DNA from: Symsagittifera roscoffensis
Lineage: Eukaryota > Xenacoelomorpha > Acoela > Convolutidae
Assembly (NCBI RefSeq): GCF_963678635.1
Contig: NC_087063.1
Span: 59,652,759-59,716,758 of the forward strand
Length of the DNA: 64,000 nucleotides
Direction: 5' to 3'
The notes beneath the pieces were generated by a model that saw only the letters and a program-made list of their open reading frames with translations, did no database searches and had not been told where the DNA came from. Below are positions 24,208-33,583 of the stretch, piece after piece. Position numbers and translations under genes: made by a program. Position 1 is the first letter of the stretch; each line of letters begins with the position of its first letter.

Positions 24208-24498
24208 TTATAAAACGGTTAGTGCGTAACATTCAATGTAATTTGTTGGTTGATTCCAATTAAATAGACGTATTGGTTCGTTGATATATGAATTTTTTAT
24301 TTTGCGTTTTCTTTTTATTGATGATGATGTTGTAGCTTCTGAGTCGGGAAAAAATGTTTGGTCATCTATCGGGTGAATTTTTTTTATCGAATCTTTTAAA
24401 TCTTGAAGTTTTTGTATTGTGTTTGTGTCTGATTCTGAGACTGCCTTTCTTCGTTTTGAAATTCGCCTTCTTATAATTTGTTTTTGTTTTGTTATCAT
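24208..24498 (-). CDS. small basic ORF upstream of gag, R3 copy A
   Basis: A 96-codon open frame from ATG 24498 to TAA 24208, ending 8 bases before the gag ATG. The N-terminus is very basic (IIRRRISKRRK) and a second basic cluster (KRKRKIK) follows an acidic, Ser/Thr-rich middle. Both clusters resemble nuclear localisation signals. The C-terminus contains RLFNWNQPTNYIE. It is uninterrupted while all neighbouring genes in this copy are broken. It could be a pre-gag regulatory protein, the N-terminal part of gag separated by a mutation, or chance. The copy B counterpart would lie beyond the right edge. No family is recognised. Confidence 0.4.
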   Translation of the reverse strand: MITKQKQIIRRRISKRRKAVSESDTNTIQKLQDLKDSIKKIHPIDDQTFFPDSEATTSSSIKRKRKIKNSYINEPIRLFNWNQPTNYIECYALTVL

Positions 24499-24513
24499 TG
24501 TCTTTTTTTGTGT

Positions 24514-25041
24514 TTGTCGTTTTGACCTAATATATCCTATTATTTGTCTGTGTGGTGTGAACAATGTCGTTTCTTTCGTTTTTGATTAAACAATTTTGTA
24601 ACACGATTGTTTGTTTACCACCTAAGTTATCTCTTGACATAAGCTTTGGAATGATAGATGCAATATTTGTGGGCAAGAATTTTCAATATCCTAAACTGTT
24701 AGTCCTTACGGTTTCTGCGTGGTTATTTTAACTTGGGCATAGATTGTCGAGGTTGACGGGTTGGAGAGAGAGTATATCTTTTGTCGTTTTGACCTAATAT
24801 ATCCTATTATTTGTCTGTGTGGTAAAAACAATGTCGTTTCTTTCGTTTTTCATTAAACAATTTTGTAATACGATTGTTTGTTTAACACCTAAGTTATCTC
24901 TTGACATAAGCTTTGGGATGATAGATGCAATATTTGGGGGCAAGAATTTTCAATATCCTAAACTGTTAGTCCTTACGGTTTCTGCGTGGTTATCTTAACT
25001 TGGGCATTGGTTGTCGAGGTTGACGGGTTGGAGAGAGAGTA
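24514..25041. repeat. 267-bp tandem duplication in R3 copy A leader
   Basis: Two units, 24514-24780 and 24781-about 25041, are nearly identical. Each starts with 'tttgtcgttttgacctaata' and ends with 'gggttggagagagagta'. The first unit overlaps the N-terminal part of the basic ORF. Confidence 0.85.
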
Positions 25042-26165
25042 AATCATTTCGTGAGAATGATTTTTTACTTTCTCCTGAATAAGTATTAATCTATGAGTTT
25101 CCTACCTAATCTTATCTTGGGGTTGTGATTTGTGATCGAGAGCTGAAGAATAATAAATCAATCCACAAGGTTCAAGTAATGTTAGAACACAAATAGATCG
25201 TTAGAACCTATTTTATGGCTTACTAATTTGATAAGGGTTTTAGCCTGGGTCATCTAAGAGGAAGGGCTCAAGTAAAGGATGAGTAACCCAAGTTCTTCAC
25301 TGTTTAGCTTAATTAAAATGGCTAGTTTTTTCCAAATTTCTATTAGTCCTGGGTCTCTTATAAGGTTGGGTAGTGAATCGACGTTTGAGGTCGTTAGACT
25401 TTTTTGAAATTATGAGAAAGGGAGAACAAAATTGTTCTGATTTGATCCAATGAAAAGCCTTCATGATCAATAATAAAATAAACTAAAAATATGTTTAATT
25501 TAAAATGAAAGATCCAAGGGAAATTTTGATGACCTGTATTTTAAAGAAAAATGGGATATTGAAAGCAAGAATAAACCTTAATAACATTTAATTTAAAATA
25601 AAATAGTTTTAAGTTAAAGAAAAATTAGAAGTTCAATGTTTTGATGAGATTGGTTTCTTGAGGTTTTGCTGTTATGTTTTAAGTGATGAGGCTAGGATGA
25701 GGAAAGTCAGTTACTTTAAGAAACTAACAATGATTTTTTAAACTAATTTATTTTTTATTTTGTATTTATTGAATTATTTATTGAAACATTTTGATTTACT
25801 GCAGATTTTGGGGGAAACTTTTTGTGCTCTTTTTATCAGTCTTTATCGTGTAGATAGTAGGTTTAGCACCAGTAAGGTTGTTGAAGGATTTCTTCAAATA
25901 ATTTTCATGTAATTAAATGAAAGTTTAAATTTACTGCATAAAGTACTCTAAATACAAAAGTTTGTTCCGGTTTCCGTCGTACTATCATGTCGCAGAGTGG
26001 TCCGATTCCTGATTGTCTTTCGCGCCATTATCTTGGTCTTCTTTCAATACCTGTTATTTATTCCGTCTAGCACTTTTGCAATTTTGCAATTGTCTAAATC
26101 TTAGATCTATTTTTTCTAAATCTAAGCTAGTTAAGGTATTGTTCGAGACGTTTGTTCGCACCAGA
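25042..26165 (-). other. R3 copy A leader between 5' LTR and first ORF
   Basis: No gene visible. A primer-binding-site candidate, TGGTGCGAACAAAC on the minus strand, lies at 26150-26163, two bases inside the LTR end at 26166. It has the TGG start expected from a tRNA 3' CCA end, but I could not match it to a specific tRNA. The rest is AT-rich. Confidence 0.5.
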
Positions 26166-26535
26166 TGAGTTATGACCTATTGGTTATTTTCATAGAGTAT
26201 TTTCAGATAAGGTACACCGTCTGCTCGTCACGTTATCTTTTTTTTCGGCCGGATAGATTCTTGCAATTTCTTAGTCTAATACCGATCTTAATCTTACTCT
26301 TTAATCTCCTAGTCTCAATAGATCCAGTGTATACTCGTTTATCCAGAAGGAGAACAACTGCATTCTAAGTTTTATTCAAATTGTTCTGGTGCTGAAACTA
26401 CAAGTAGTTTCAGCTTTTACAAATAAGTGTAAATGTTAGAGATGGAATATGATTGGTTAGTTATAAATATTTTATAGTGATATTCCATCATAAATATTAT
26501 AGGTCTATAATTACTAGTTGAGAACTGGCTCCACA
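26166..26535 (-). mobile_element. truncated 5' LTR of R3 copy A
   Basis: It starts TGAGTTATGACC on the plus strand and matches the inner 370 bp of the other R3 LTRs up to 'gagaactggctccac', then ends. It contains a perfect 11-bp stem (26391-26401 with 26404-26414) at the position of the LTR hairpin. The outer approximately 1 kb is missing, by truncation or by replacement. Confidence 0.7.
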
Positions 26536-26618
26536 AATAACAGTTGAAGTTGCAATTTGTTCCATCAAAGCTTTTGGCCTATTTTATGTTGTGAAATTAT
26601 CGTGAAATTATTCTTAAG

Positions 26619-26659
26619 AAACCCTAATCCTAACCTAACCCTAACCCCAACCCTACCCC
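26619..26659. repeat. degenerate CCCTAA-type tract
   Basis: About 40 bp of imperfect CCTAA/CCCTAA units ('cctaacctaaccctaacccc'). It resembles TTAGGG-type telomeric repeat in the C-rich orientation. It is too short and degenerate to be a telomere. Confidence 0.5.
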
Positions 26660-26880
26660 GAGTCATTTTCGGAGAAGAAGAACTGTGTGGATCCAACTTT
26701 CGAGATATCAGTTTTAATCGTCGTAAGCTAACAGTTTGTGACGATTAAAACTGAGCAAAAAACCTGTTTTTTGATGAGCAAGGTGTTTTAAATTGAGCAA
26801 AAGCACTCTTAATTACTTTAAATTCGATTAAAAACAATTTTTAACATTATTCTGAAAATCTTGCCTTTCTTGAAAAAATT

Positions 26881-26920
26881 GTTATCATACAATTTTCATA
26901 AATGGAAATTGTATGATAAC
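26881..26920. repeat. perfect-type hairpin, 19-bp arms
   Basis: GTTATCATACAATTTTCAT is followed, after two bases, by its inverted complement with one mismatch. The word TGTATGAAAATTGTATGATTA recurs in altered form near 27036-27056. Confidence 0.75.
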
Positions 26921-27210
26921 CATTTTTTTTTGAAAAAAAAAATAAACGTAGTTATTTTTCATCACCAAACTGTTGTATTTGGTTCAAATAGCCGGAGAAA
27001 CTAGATTGAATCTTTTTTCAATGGTTTTTTGAAACTGTATGAAAATTGTATGATTAGCATCTTTCCATACATTTGATGCAGGCGATTGTACGATAAGCTT
27101 TCTCGGTGTGGGGAAATTTAAAATAAACAATTTCGGTTTATGGATGTCAACCCGGGGTCACATTACCTTTCCAGTCCATTTTGTTGGTTTTAATCGGTTT
27201 TCTTCATAAG

Positions 27211-27419
27211 ACCGCTCAAACACCGCTCAAAAACGGCTCAAATCTTGCTTGAAAAACCGTTCAAAAATCACCGCAAGAAATGAGCGGTTTTTGAGCGGTT
27301 TTTTAAGCAAGATTTGAGCGGTTTGAGCGGTTTTTCCAAAAAAACCGCCCAAACCGCTCAAATCTTGCTGAAAAACCGCTCAAACCGCTCATATCTTGAG
27401 CGCTTTTTGAGCGGGATCT
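27211..27419. repeat. alternating inverted array of ACCGCTCAAA words
   Basis: The decamer 'accgctcaaa' and its complement 'tttgagcggt' occur about a dozen times in three blocks with orientation plus, minus, plus, joined by the spacer 'tcttgct'. The blocks can pair as large stem-loops in two alternative ways. No known transposon end is attached. Confidence 0.75.
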
Positions 27420-27833
27420 CGACCCGGGTGAAAATGCCCAGTTCACTTTCAGTGACTACTTTTTCATTGCTAAAAGTCAAAAAGTAGGCAAACATCCTGC
27501 TTTTTTGTCCGCCTTTCAAAGAAACTGACCAATCATGTTTTTTTAGTCAGACGGGTTTCGAGTTTTTAGTTGATGTTTTTGACGTTTTTTTTTCAAACCA
27601 TCTGCGAAATATTGACGTTCTGAGCTCAAAATTTTAAAAAAATTCAATTACGAAAACTTTTAAAAGCTGTGAGCTATGGAAACATTTAAAACTGCTAATT
27701 CAACCACTTCTGGATAGTTTCCGAGCAAAACCGATGACGGTTGTAGAGACGACAAAAGTTTATTAAGGTCAATAAGATGAAATTGTTATCTGTAAATTGT
27801 TTTCACTTGCATTATCTATATTTTTTAGACCTT

Positions 27834-28049
27834 TATCGTATTGAGTAATTTAGTTCATTTCCAAAGCTGTCAATCAATTGTTCACTCTTGGTGCTAGACT
27901 AATTGATTAGCAGGTGTTTGTCCTTGGATCTGTCTGTCACCCTTGGATATTGTTTCTAACCACTCTTGATGCTAACTTTGCAAGATTAAGTTACTGTATA
28001 TTTATCTCGGAATTAACAATTGCTCGACGATCGTTTTACCTTCTCGACA
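27834..28049 (+). repeat. element 1 5' LTR
   Basis: 216 bp. It begins TATCG where the 3' LTR has the canonical TGTCG, and ends CGACA. The preceding bases are CCTT. The only base left after the 3' LTR is C, which agrees with a 4-bp duplication CCTT but does not prove it. Confidence 0.93.
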
Positions 28050-30619
28050 TGGCGCAGCCAGCAGGATTAGGTGGGGGAAAGAATCCACTGGGCATCACGG
28101 GATTTTGGCCAGCAAAATGCACGGAACCGCCAATGATGTGGGAATTATGGATCAACAGATTCCAATGGGGAATGGTCGCCAAACACTCGCTAAATCCAAA
28201 GAATTTTTATTTCGCCGCGAATCTCACAGCCGCACAAATTACTGACTTGCCCGCGGAAGTAGACGGGAAAAATCGGCGGGAATCGGAAATGGTGTTAATT
28301 TCGAACCTGTACTTGTGTTTGGGGGAGAAGGGGCAGGATGAACTGCACAAACGACGACCACACCTGGACCATCAGACGATTCGGTACCCACGGATGATAG
28401 ACGCGCTGGAAGCGGAATTCAAGAAAGAAAGGAACGAAACATATGAAACGTACCAACTCCTTTCTCGTAAGCAATTTATAAATGAAAGTCTTGAGCAATT
28501 CCATTCCGTACTCAGCGGATTGGCAGCGCGGTGCAATTTTGGAACACTAGAGGACCGAATACTACGAGACGTATTCATCGTTAATATGAACAATCGGGAT
28601 GCACAAAAAGAACTCTGCAGATCGACAAAAACACCTGAGGAAGTGTACGGGATAGCTCTCTCGTACGAAAGGGGCAGCAAGTATGCATCCTCATACGTTG
28701 CCACGGGACCAGCGGGGACCCCTGGATCATCATCAGGAGGAATCCAAATAAAATCGGAACCAGTTGGAATAATCCGGGGAGGTTACCGGAACAACCGTTC
28801 AAGGGGCCGGGGCTCTTACCAAGGCCGAGGATCATATCGAGGAAGAAATCCCCTAAATAACAACAAATGTTATAATTGCGATCAGCAAAATTTCACCAGG
28901 GAACATTTGGACAGATGCCCAGCAAAAGGGGTTACATGCAATTTTTGCCATAAAATAGGCCATTTCGAAAGAACCTGCAGGGGTAAACGTGGAAACCAAC
29001 GAGGACAGGGAGCCGTAGGAATGATACGGGAGAATGTGGACGATCATCAACTAGAAAACTCTGCGGACGAAGAAACATCACAACACGCAAGTTCCATTGG
29101 ATGGGTCACGAAGAATCCAGTGGTGCACTCGTGGGACTCCAGCAGTTCGGACGGGGACTATATGGTTATGGCTATAAAACGGAGAGGAGTGACAGAATTG
29201 AAAGTTGCTGGGGCACAATTGCCGATCAAAGTCAATGGAAAACCTACTCGCGTGTGGATCGATAGCGGATCCCCAATCTCAATCTTTACGATCGGGGAAT
29301 TGCGGAAAACATTGGGAACATCAGGAGTAAAACTGGACAATCAGACGGAGGAGGATAATGCTTTTCGGGATTATGGAAACAATCCCCTACAGATGATTGG
29401 AACAATGGCAGTAACAATCCAATCCAACGGTTGGAAGATCCAGGCAAGGATAAAAGTGATCGGGGGGAACCGACCATCAATAATTGGAAGGGATCTGATG
29501 CCCCAACTAGGACTCCAGTTGGTGCAGCAAACACCGGGGGACCAAATCATGTCCATTGGAGAGGGCAGTCAAGACGCACTGGAACTAGAGGAACCAGAGG
29601 GGGAGTTGGATTCTTGGCAAACGTACTTCAGTAAGCAGTTTTCAAATCTTTTTAGCAGGGTAGGGAAAATAAGAAACTACAAAGTAGCAGCTGAATTTTT
29701 TGAAAACCTCACCCCAGTACAGCAGAAAGGGCGTCGAGTCCCGATTTCGTTGCAAGAAAAAGTGGATGCGGAAATTGACAAATTATTGAAACAGGGTCAT
29801 ATCGAAAAATTATCTGAATGCTCGGACAAATATTTTGTGTCCCCAATAGTAATAACCGTAAAGAAAGATGGATCGGTAAAACTGGCACTAGAGTCGAGGG
29901 AACTAAATAAACAAGTGCACAAGAATAAATACCAGATGCCGAATATCGAGGAACTAATGGACACGGTTGGGCAAACGATTAGCGAAAAAAAACAGGGAGA
30001 CGTATATTTCACAACAATGGATTTAACATACGCCTATGGCCAATTGCCATTAAATGCGGAGACGAGCGTCCAGTGCAATTTTTCGCTAATTGGAGGTCGT
30101 TCGACGGGTACATACCGGTTCAAAACCGGATTCTATGGCCTCACTACAATGCCCGCGGAATTCCAACGCGCAATGGATTGTATACTCGCCGAATACCCGC
30201 AAGCGCATGCGTTTATCGATGATATTTTGGTCGTAACCAAGGGAACAGCAATAGACCACATAGCAACGGTGGAGAAAATTTTAAAGAAACTGGATCGGGA
30301 AAATATGTCTTTAAAATTGACAAAATGCAAATTCGCCCAACGAGAATGCGAATGGCTAGGACATAAAATAACTCCGACTGGAATTACTCCATTGGTTAGA
30401 AAAACAGAACCAATAGAAGCACTAACGCCGCCACGGACTTTGTCGCAATTAAAATCGTTTATGGGGTCGATACATAGTTTGCATAAGTATCTGCCGGCGC
30501 TGGCCGAATCATCGGCACCGCTGCGGCCCCTATTAAGCAAAAATAACGAATACATTTGGACACCTGAATGTCAGAACGCGTTCGAAAATCTAAAAAAAAC
30601 AAGTTTCAAACATTGTTGA
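28049..30619 (+). CDS. gag-pol: element 1 Gag-protease-RT polyprotein (5' part of gag-pol)
   Basis: The ATG uses the last base of the LTR plus the first two bases of the primer site. I chose it because element 2 shares MAQPA...NPLGIT at the same place. Open for 856 codons. Gag capsid-like region about residues 1-230; Arg/Gly-rich segment near 250-270; two zinc fingers near 273-310 (CX2CX8HX3C then CX2CX4HX4C); protease DSGSPIS near 404; RT from about 540 with YGLTTMPAEFQ and the FIDD catalytic motif (30212-30223, residue about 722). Gag, protease and RT share one frame without a frameshift signal. The frame ends early at 30617 because of an indel at an eight-A run (about 30591-30598), which cuts off the end of the RT connection domain. 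A complete family member would read on into RNase H. Confidence 0.93.
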   Translation: MAQPAGLGGGKNPLGITGFWPAKCTEPPMMWELWINRFQWGMVAKHSLNPKNFYFAANLTAAQITDLPAEVDGKNRRESEMVLISNLYLCLGEKGQDELHKRRPHLDHQTIRYPRMIDALEAEFKKERNETYETYQLLSRKQFINESLEQFHSVLSGLAARCNFGTLEDRILRDVFIVNMNNRDAQKELCRSTKTPEEVYGIALSYERGSKYASSYVATGPAGTPGSSSGGIQIKSEPVGIIRGGYRNNRSRGRGSYQGRGSYRGRNPLNNNKCYNCDQQNFTREHLDRCPAKGVTCNFCHKIGHFERTCRGKRGNQRGQGAVGMIRENVDDHQLENSADEETSQHASSIGWVTKNPVVHSWDSSSSDGDYMVMAIKRRGVTELKVAGAQLPIKVNGKPTRVWIDSGSPISIFTIGELRKTLGTSGVKLDNQTEEDNAFRDYGNNPLQMIGTMAVTIQSNGWKIQARIKVIGGNRPSIIGRDLMPQLGLQLVQQTPGDQIMSIGEGSQDALELEEPEGELDSWQTYFSKQFSNLFSRVGKIRNYKVAAEFFENLTPVQQKGRRVPISLQEKVDAEIDKLLKQGHIEKLSECSDKYFVSPIVITVKKDGSVKLALESRELNKQVHKNKYQMPNIEELMDTVGQTISEKKQGDVYFTTMDLTYAYGQLPLNAETSVQCNFSLIGGRSTGTYRFKTGFYGLTTMPAEFQRAMDCILAEYPQAHAFIDDILVVTKGTAIDHIATVEKILKKLDRENMSLKLTKCKFAQRECEWLGHKITPTGITPLVRKTEPIEALTPPRTLSQLKSFMGSIHSLHKYLPALAESSAPLRPLLSKNNEYIWTPECQNAFENLKKTSFKHC
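28050..28065 (+). promoter_or_regulatory. element 1 primer-binding site
   Basis: TGGCGCAGCCAGCAGG follows the LTR with no gap. The implied tRNA has CCA preceded by G73 and an acceptor 5' strand GCAGCCA. G73 and this acceptor pattern are typical of eukaryotic tRNA-Ser, which also primes Drosophila 17.6/297-type elements. The same site is present in element 2 at 39478. Confidence 0.75.
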
Positions 30620-30781
30620 ATTACGGCACTTTGATATCCACAAGGACATTCGCATAGTGTGCGATGCAAGCCATAATGGGCTCGGCGCGGTGTTGGAACA
30701 GTTGGGACGAGAGGGTGGCGCCCAATTTCGTTCGCGTCGCGATATCTTATCGAGGCGGAAAAGAAATACTCGACAAACGAA
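30592..30781 (+). pseudogene. element 1 RNase H start, frameshifted segment
   Basis: Between the two long frames, the RNase H motif IVCDASHNGLGAVLEQ lies in the frame reached after the A-run shift (about 30654-30700). A second shift near 30722-30732 brings the reading into the frame of the downstream RNase H segment with NELEMLAVVWG. Two small indels about 130 bp apart therefore explain the break. Either could be an inactivating mutation or a sequencing error in a homopolymer. Confidence 0.85.
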
Positions 30782-33583
30782 TTGGAAATGTTGGCAGTTG
30801 TGTGGGGGGCTGAATACTTTCGAAATTACATACTGGGCCGAAGTTTTTTGATCGTTACCGATCATAAAGCCCTGATATCCCTTTTGAACGGTAATAACAA
30901 GAAAAATAAAACGATGTTTAGTCGTTTAACCCGCTGGTTAGATCGACTAATTCCCTTTGATTTTCAAATTGAGCATAAACCGGGGGCTAAAATTGGTTTG
31001 GCGGACTATTTATCACGGCATCCAAGTAAAGAAGCAACGCCAATTAGTACGTATGATAATATGTTCACGGTGGCAAAGATCAACCTAATTCGCACCGCGC
31101 TTGGCTTTAATACATCCAGGGGACCTAATACATCCAAGGGACAAAGTTGTACAGCGAATAGAAAGCTTTCTATAAATAGACTGGAAGTTTCGTCATATAA
31201 CGATTCGGTAGAGGGCGGAAAAACATGTAAGCGGAAATCAACCAATCAGATGCAACCACGTGGTTTAAACCGACGGCCAAGCGACATGCGCGCTGGATTA
31301 GTTGGGGCTATTATTCATTCAGAACACAGTTGTTCAAAATTATCCAATTCCAATCTTCAAAATCAGAATATTCTTACATCCAGCCCTCAGAATTTTAAAC
31401 CGAATAACAACATGGACCAAAACATGCGCAAATGGCAGAAATTTCTCAAACAGCATCCAAGCCTAAATAGTAGTAGCAACGAAATCGAAGAATTGCCCCC
31501 AAATGTATCACTAGAAGCCATTACCAAAGAGACAAGATCGATACGCACAAATACAACTCTCTCGTTACCCTCGGAATTCAAAGGAGAAACAGTACCACCA
31601 GTGGACCCAAACCTTGTATGTATGTCAATTATTCCTCGAAACTGTAAGATCGTTAATAAAACTACTGCATTACCTGACCTGTTTAACTTAAAATTCATAG
31701 AATCAAATTATGTATCGGGCCCCCAACTGAGCGCTATTCGCGATCTCATTGTTACACAAGACCCGGAAATACATGAAAAAGTTACTCAAATGAGCCGCTA
31801 TCACGCTCAATTCGTCAATGATTTCTCAGTGAAGGAAAATGTAGTTTGGATGGACGATAAATTAGCAATCCCAATTAACATCCAGTCAGCAATCAATAAC
31901 AGAATACACGCGTACCATCACGGGAAGTCAAATATGTTCGATGCCGCAAAGGACGTCTGGTATCCCTATATCTACCGATCAATAGCCTCCATTGCCGAGG
32001 GGTGCCCTGAATGTACTGCAGCCGGTAAGAACTTAAAGACGCTAATAAGGAAAAATCAACTGGGATCTGTACCAGAACCAAAAGAACCGAATGAATCTGT
32101 CCAATTAGATTTTTGGGGCCCCATTAATTACTTAAATGAATCCTCTAAATATGTGCTCGTAGCGGTCGACCGGTTCTCTCGTTGGCCATCGGCAATGATC
32201 TGTGGAAATAATCGTTCGGACAAAATATTGAAATTCTTGAAGAGTTATATATCAAACCACGGGGTGCCACGGAAAATCCATATCGATCAGGGAACTCATT
32301 TCATGTCAAATGCGGTCAAAGCTTTTTGTAATGGGGAAGGCATTGAAATCATTAAATCACCGGTAAACGACCATCGGGCAACCGGGTGTGTCGAGCGTAC
32401 TATTGGAAGTCTTAAGAATTCAATCCTTACTTTCGCTCACGAAAAAAATCCTGAACCCTTGGAGAAAATGGTCGAACGGGCCCTTGGTGCTCTCAGATTC
32501 TCAAAAAACTCAACACTTAGAATTTCGCCTTTTGAAGCTCATCATGGTAGAGAAGCAAACACCGTTTTACGGAATCTTACTAAAAAACCATCGCTGCAGA
32601 ATCTGGATTGGTCATGGGTACTAAAAACGAAAAATGCTTGTTTAGATAACGACGATCCTAGTGTACAAGATATGCCCCATCCAGCCGACACAAACTGGGG
32701 TGTACGATCAGATCTCGACTACGACATTAAAAACAGAACTCATGCACGACGCCTTACTGTGGATCAAGCTGGGAATCAGGACGACGAACCGTCAATACGC
32801 AAAAGCTCAAATCCCGCAGGACAACCGGGACCATCCGGATCATTGTTTCAGCGCACTGGAAACAAAAACTTAAAAAGGTATAGACCAGTTCATTCTAAAA
32901 TTAGATCTGAGAGTGCACATACACTGACGTTAGATAATGGAGTTGTGCTTAGGAAATCGGGAGTGGCCACGAAACCCATATCGAAGAAAAAATCAAGAAC
33001 CGCAGCCAAATCCGTACTACCGGTACCAGTGATCGAAGCGAACAAACGGGCTACTCATACAACACTACCACCGCCAACCCCGCGCGACGTGAAGGAACGA
33101 TGGACCAAGCGGACTGCGGAAAAGAATCGGAAGAGGACCGGGCGTCGATTCGAAGAAAATTACTCTGAATCGGAGGACAGTGAGGATCTACCGATTATCT
33201 CGGTAAAACGTACTCCACAACAAGTAGCGACCACTCCGGAAGCACAAGTAGAACGCTCAGCAACAGCAATACCAGAGGCTGAAGCTGAAACCGACCAGGA
33301 CACCATTCCGGCACTAGGCGGCGAGTTGGATGCTCCAAATCCAGGGGTGCAAGCAACGGAGAATCCAGGGGTGCAAAACCCAGCAAACCCGAAAACCACC
33401 GGCAAGAAAAAGGGAGCCTCATCCAGGAAAGCTCGGCTGGTCTCTTACAGTAGCCAGGGGGACAGCCAAGACGAGACATCATCTACAACGTCTAGAAGAA
33501 GTGGGCGGAAAAGAACGGCGGTCACCAAAATGGGGGGCGTAATGATCGACTTTATCAATCAGAACAAGGAAGGGAAAAATTGA
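30782..33583 (+). CDS. pol: element 1 RNase H-integrase polyprotein (3' part of gag-pol)
   Basis: Open for more than 900 codons but without its own start; 30782 only marks the first possible initiator-like codon. It begins with RNase H (ELEMLAVVWG, then VTDHKAL). A long poorly conserved linker (about 31020-31700) follows. Integrase zinc domain HX3H...CX2C (about 31910-32015) is followed by the catalytic triad: D in QLDFWGP (near 32105), D in IDQGTHF (near 32283) and E in CVERTIG (near 32390). A disordered basic and Pro/Ser-rich tail of about 300 residues ends with SRRSGRKR. The integrase looks intact. The tail may serve targeting or nuclear import, which is inference. Confidence 0.92.
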   Translation: MEMLAVVWGAEYFRNYILGRSFLIVTDHKALISLLNGNNKKNKTMFSRLTRWLDRLIPFDFQIEHKPGAKIGLADYLSRHPSKEATPISTYDNMFTVAKINLIRTALGFNTSRGPNTSKGQSCTANRKLSINRLEVSSYNDSVEGGKTCKRKSTNQMQPRGLNRRPSDMRAGLVGAIIHSEHSCSKLSNSNLQNQNILTSSPQNFKPNNNMDQNMRKWQKFLKQHPSLNSSSNEIEELPPNVSLEAITKETRSIRTNTTLSLPSEFKGETVPPVDPNLVCMSIIPRNCKIVNKTTALPDLFNLKFIESNYVSGPQLSAIRDLIVTQDPEIHEKVTQMSRYHAQFVNDFSVKENVVWMDDKLAIPINIQSAINNRIHAYHHGKSNMFDAAKDVWYPYIYRSIASIAEGCPECTAAGKNLKTLIRKNQLGSVPEPKEPNESVQLDFWGPINYLNESSKYVLVAVDRFSRWPSAMICGNNRSDKILKFLKSYISNHGVPRKIHIDQGTHFMSNAVKAFCNGEGIEIIKSPVNDHRATGCVERTIGSLKNSILTFAHEKNPEPLEKMVERALGALRFSKNSTLRISPFEAHHGREANTVLRNLTKKPSLQNLDWSWVLKTKNACLDNDDPSVQDMPHPADTNWGVRSDLDYDIKNRTHARRLTVDQAGNQDDEPSIRKSSNPAGQPGPSGSLFQRTGNKNLKRYRPVHSKIRSESAHTLTLDNGVVLRKSGVATKPISKKKSRTAAKSVLPVPVIEANKRATHTTLPPPTPRDVKERWTKRTAEKNRKRTGRRFEENYSESEDSEDLPIISVKRTPQQVATTPEAQVERSATAIPEAEAETDQDTIPALGGELDAPNPGVQATENPGVQNPANPKTTGKKKGASSRKARLVSYSSQGDSQDETSSTTSRRSGRKRTAVTKMGGVMIDFINQNKEGKN

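Larger units (their letters stand above)
6776..26535 (-). mobile_element. R3 copy A, env-bearing gypsy/retrovirus-like element (decayed)
   Basis: A complete but heavily mutated element on the minus strand. Order in sense direction: partial 5' LTR (26166-26535), leader with a 267-bp tandem repeat, small basic ORF, gag, protease, RT and RNase H (partly duplicated), integrase, non-coding spacer, envelope-like gene, two 3' ORFs, and 3' LTR. It belongs to the Ty3/gypsy (Metaviridae-like) order of domains because RNase H precedes integrase. Stops and frameshifts break every large gene. Confidence 0.85.
26536..27833. other. intergenic DNA rich in palindromes
   Basis: There is no coding signal. It holds a short telomere-like tract, an isolated hairpin and an array of alternating inverted repeats (listed separately). 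It ends at the 5' LTR of element 1. Confidence 0.5.

Noticed and set aside
24514-25041. CRISPR-like or satellite array
   Set aside because: Only two long units of 267 bp without spacers; a simple tandem duplication.
28295-30865. minus-strand open frames within element 1
   Set aside because: They are antisense to the clear gag-pol frame and have no domains of their own.
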